Positions 62,121 to 64,000 of a stretch of DNA of 64,000 bases are shown piece by piece. The notes under the pieces are model-generated. The model searched no databases. It was given only the letters and a program-made list of their open reading frames with translations, and had not been told where the DNA came from. Each line of letters starts with the position of its first letter. Position 1 is the first letter of the stretch. The translations under genes were made by a program, and so were the position numbers. Source of the stretch: Candidatus Gastranaerophilales bacterium (GTDB lineage Bacteria; Cyanobacteriota; Vampirovibrionia; Gastranaerophilales; Gastranaerophilaceae); the NCBI GenBank assembly GCA_944322725.1, contig CALUPU010000006.1, positions 1 through 64,000 on the forward strand, read 5' to 3'.

Positions 62121-63184
62121 TATTTTATTAAAGCCTTTTTCAATTCTTCTTTAAGGATTTTATTGTCATAATCCAATCTGCCGATGAGTTTGTTCAAATG
62201 GCGTTGTGTTTCTCTGAATTGAGAAAGGTTTAAACTCTGAGCTCCGTCAGAAGAAGCATTATCAGGGTCATTGTGAATTTCTATCATAAGACCGTTTGCT
62301 CCTGCCATCAATGCAGCTTTGCTCATAGGTTCTACGAGGTATCTTCTGCCTGTTCCGTGGCTCGGGTCTGCTATAATCGGCAGGTGTGAGTATTTTTTAA
62401 TAATCGGTATTGCCGCTATATCAAGTGTATTTCTTGTAAATGTGGAGTCAAAGCCTTTTACTCCTCGTTCGCACAGGATAACCTTATCATTATCGTTTGC
62501 CATAATGTGTTCTGCTGCAAGCAAGAATTCTCTTATTGTTGCCGCCGGGCCTCTTTTTAAAAGTACGGGTTTGCCTGCTTTGCCTACAGCTTTGAGGAGT
62601 TTAAAGTTCTGCATATTTCTTGCGCCTATTTGAATGAGGTCAACATAGTCGCAGAACATATTCACATCTGCTGTATCCATTACTTCTGAAACAACGAGCA
62701 TATTTGTTTTTTCAGCAGCTTCTTTGAGGTATTTGAGTCCTTTTTCGCCGAGTCCGTCAAAGTCATAAGGAGAGGTTCTGGGTTTGAAAGCACCGCCTCT
62801 TAAAAATTCACAGCCCATTTCTTTTGCTGCATTTGCCACTTCCATAAGCCAGTCAAAGTCTTTTTCTACAGAGCAGGGACCGACCATCATAACAGGTTTT
62901 TCCAGTCCGCCTACTTTGACTCCGTTTCTGAATTCTATTACTGTATCTTCTTCTTTTGATTCTCTGGAGGCCAGTTTATACGGCTCCTGTATGAGTTTAA
63001 CTTCTCTAACGCCTTCAAAAGATGCTACAGATTGGGGTTCGATAAGTCTTTTATCTCCGATGGCTGCAAGTACTGTCATTACATCGCCATGGTTCAGAAC
63101 TATTTTAAAACCCTTATTTTCCATATATTTTTTTACAACATTGATTTGTTCTACTGTTGCTTTGGGTTCCATTATTATTATCAT
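62120..63184 (-). CDS. aroF: 3-deoxy-7-phosphoheptulonate synthase (DAHP synthase)
   Basis: This enzyme condenses erythrose-4-phosphate and phosphoenolpyruvate in the first step of the shikimate pathway. The 354-residue protein is of the type I-beta/KDO8PS-like class, with an N-terminal ferredoxin-like regulatory domain (residues 1-70) and a barrel with VGPCSVEKDFDWLMEVA, FLRGGAFKPRTSPYDFDG, QIGARNMQNFKLL, LLKRGPAATIREFLLAAE and ADPSHGTGRRYLVEPMSKAA. The N-terminal domain in relatives binds an aromatic end product. The 45-residue gene is translationally coupled downstream. Confidence 0.94.
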   Translation of the reverse strand: MIIIMEPKATVEQINVVKKYMENKGFKIVLNHGDVMTVLAAIGDKRLIEPQSVASFEGVREVKLIQEPYKLASRESKEEDTVIEFRNGVKVGGLEKPVMMVGPCSVEKDFDWLMEVANAAKEMGCEFLRGGAFKPRTSPYDFDGLGEKGLKYLKEAAEKTNMLVVSEVMDTADVNMFCDYVDLIQIGARNMQNFKLLKAVGKAGKPVLLKRGPAATIREFLLAAEHIMANDNDKVILCERGVKGFDSTFTRNTLDIAAIPIIKKYSHLPIIADPSHGTGRRYLVEPMSKAALMAGANGLMIEIHNDPDNASSDGAQSLNLSQFRETQRHLNKLIGRLDYDNKILKEELKKALIK

Positions 63185-63211
63185 GTTTCGCGTATCCCTT
63201 AGTTTTATTAT

Positions 63212-64000
63212 TTATACAAGATTTTTTTCTATTATTTTGTCAGCTCCGATAATTTCGTCTTTTACCGATGATTTTATTATTGTGTTGTTTGCACATACGA
63301 CATTTTTTAGCTGTACATTATCTTTTATTTCTATTCCATCCCACAGGATAACGTTATCAAGTGTGACATTTTTACCGATTTTACAGTTATTGCCGATTAC
63401 AACGTTATTGAGAAATTTTACGCTTTCATCAATAGTACAATCTTGTCCTATTGTATAAACCGAGCCGAATTTTCTCATAATATTAGGATCTTTTATCATT
63501 ACTTTACGATTTAAGGCATCCCAGTTTGATTGTATATACTGGTCAATCGTTCCTATATCCGACCAGTAGCAGTATATTCTGTACACATTGATATTTTCTC
63601 CGGCTTCAAGAAGGGCGGGAAAAACATTTTTAGCAAAGTCATACATTTGCCCTTCAGGGATAAAGTCAAAGATTCGTTTATTAAAAACATATATACCTGT
63701 ATTTATGTAGTTGCTTTTAGCAAGTTCCAGAGGCGGTTTTTCCTGAAATTCACAAACGGTATGCTCTTTTGACGGAACAACTACGCCGTATTTCGGAACT
63801 TCTTCGTGGTCTACGGCAACTATTGCCATTGTGGCTATACAGCCGCTTTCTTTATGGGATTTAACTATTTTTTCTAAATCTGCATCGTGAAGACCGTCTG
63901 CGCTCACTACAATAAAATCTTCTTCATCTTTAAAGAAAAATTCGCATTTTTTTACACCCCCTGCAGTGCCTGAAAGAGTTTCTTCATAGATACTGTTAAA
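63212..64000 (-). CDS. NDP-sugar pyrophosphorylase with hexapeptide tail (5' truncated)
   Basis: The gene runs off the end of the window; the visible 262 residues begin inside the nucleotidyltransferase domain at LSGTAGGVKK and FIVVSADGLHDADL, continue through YINTGIYVFNKRIFDFIPEG and YWSDIGTIDQYIQSNWDALN, and end in left-handed beta-helix hexapeptide repeats (IGNNCKIGKNVTLDNVILW). This is the layout of mannose-1-phosphate guanylyltransferase and glucose-1-phosphate nucleotidyltransferases. The sugar is undetermined. The GTG at 63907 is not the true start, as the frame stays open upstream. Confidence 0.88.
   Translation of the reverse strand, partial: FNSIYEETLSGTAGGVKKCEFFFKDEEDFIVVSADGLHDADLEKIVKSHKESGCIATMAIVAVDHEEVPKYGVVVPSKEHTVCEFQEKPPLELAKSNYINTGIYVFNKRIFDFIPEGQMYDFAKNVFPALLEAGENINVYRIYCYWSDIGTIDQYIQSNWDALNRKVMIKDPNIMRKFGSVYTIGQDCTIDESVKFLNNVVIGNNCKIGKNVTLDNVILWDGIEIKDNVQLKNVVCANNTIIKSSVKDEIIGADKIIEKNLV

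Overview
The window is AT-rich bacterial chromosome with tightly packed genes and no phage, insertion sequence, CRISPR array, tRNA or rRNA that I could recognise. The gene set points to a diderm (Gram-negative-type) bacterium: lipopolysaccharide export genes (lptB, an LptF/LptG permease), a GT8 sugar transferase, MurA, LL-diaminopimelate aminotransferase (DapL), RNase Y with its YmdB partner, a pgpH-ybeY-dgkA run and flagellar genes. DapL and the 7TM-HD/YbeY/DgkA run are common in Cyanobacteria and relatives. Together with many lineage-restricted proteins of odd composition, this fits a gut-type Vampirovibrionia (Melainabacteria, Gastranaerophilales). That placement is inference from gene content, not from a marker-gene tree.

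Region by region: 1-4724 holds a small XRE regulator divergent from a GT8 glycosyltransferase, a structured intergenic stretch, and a 1005-residue soluble FtsH-like protein with a degenerate ATPase. 4856-11776 (minus strand) holds pgpH-ybeY-dgkA, a small membrane protein, rpsB-tsf and an aminotransferase with a 178-bp palindrome at its 3' end. 11876-27993 holds dnaE, speE, a frameshifted small membrane gene, dapL, an organophosphate antiporter, an ArsB/NhaD-type permease, a four-gene minus operon (membrane protein, miaA, truncated GT39-like protein, Clp-N repeat protein), ilvD and a YebC-family gene. 28092-30825 holds a secreted zincin-like protein, a decayed XRE regulator, a lineage-specific gene and a prepilin-like gene. 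30879-35934 is a minus-strand run ndk-tgt-rny-ymdB-PHP phosphatase.

36137-48945 holds a paired family of small membrane proteins, lptB and lptF/G, a divergent ribbon-helix-helix module with a clear promoter and operator, a NAGPA-domain protein, an HD protein, recF, a second PHP protein, cdd, a secreted repeat-tailed protein, murA and a possible CheD-like protein. 49080-53611 holds glmS, two small genes and a fliJ-fliK-flgG/F-like flagellar group. 53909-60279 is a tightly coupled three-gene operon of two lineage-specific membrane proteins and an intracellular GH13 glycosidase. 60315-64000 holds small proteins, a likely second FliK-like protein, DAHP synthase with a coupled 45-codon gene, and a truncated sugar nucleotidyltransferase.

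The strongest candidates for undescribed biology are the FtsH-like pseudo-ATPase/peptidase (with a separate AAA-free Clp-N repeat protein nearby), the GH13 operon, and the small protein at 48301-48945 that carries the Thr-Cys-His spacing of CheD deamidases.
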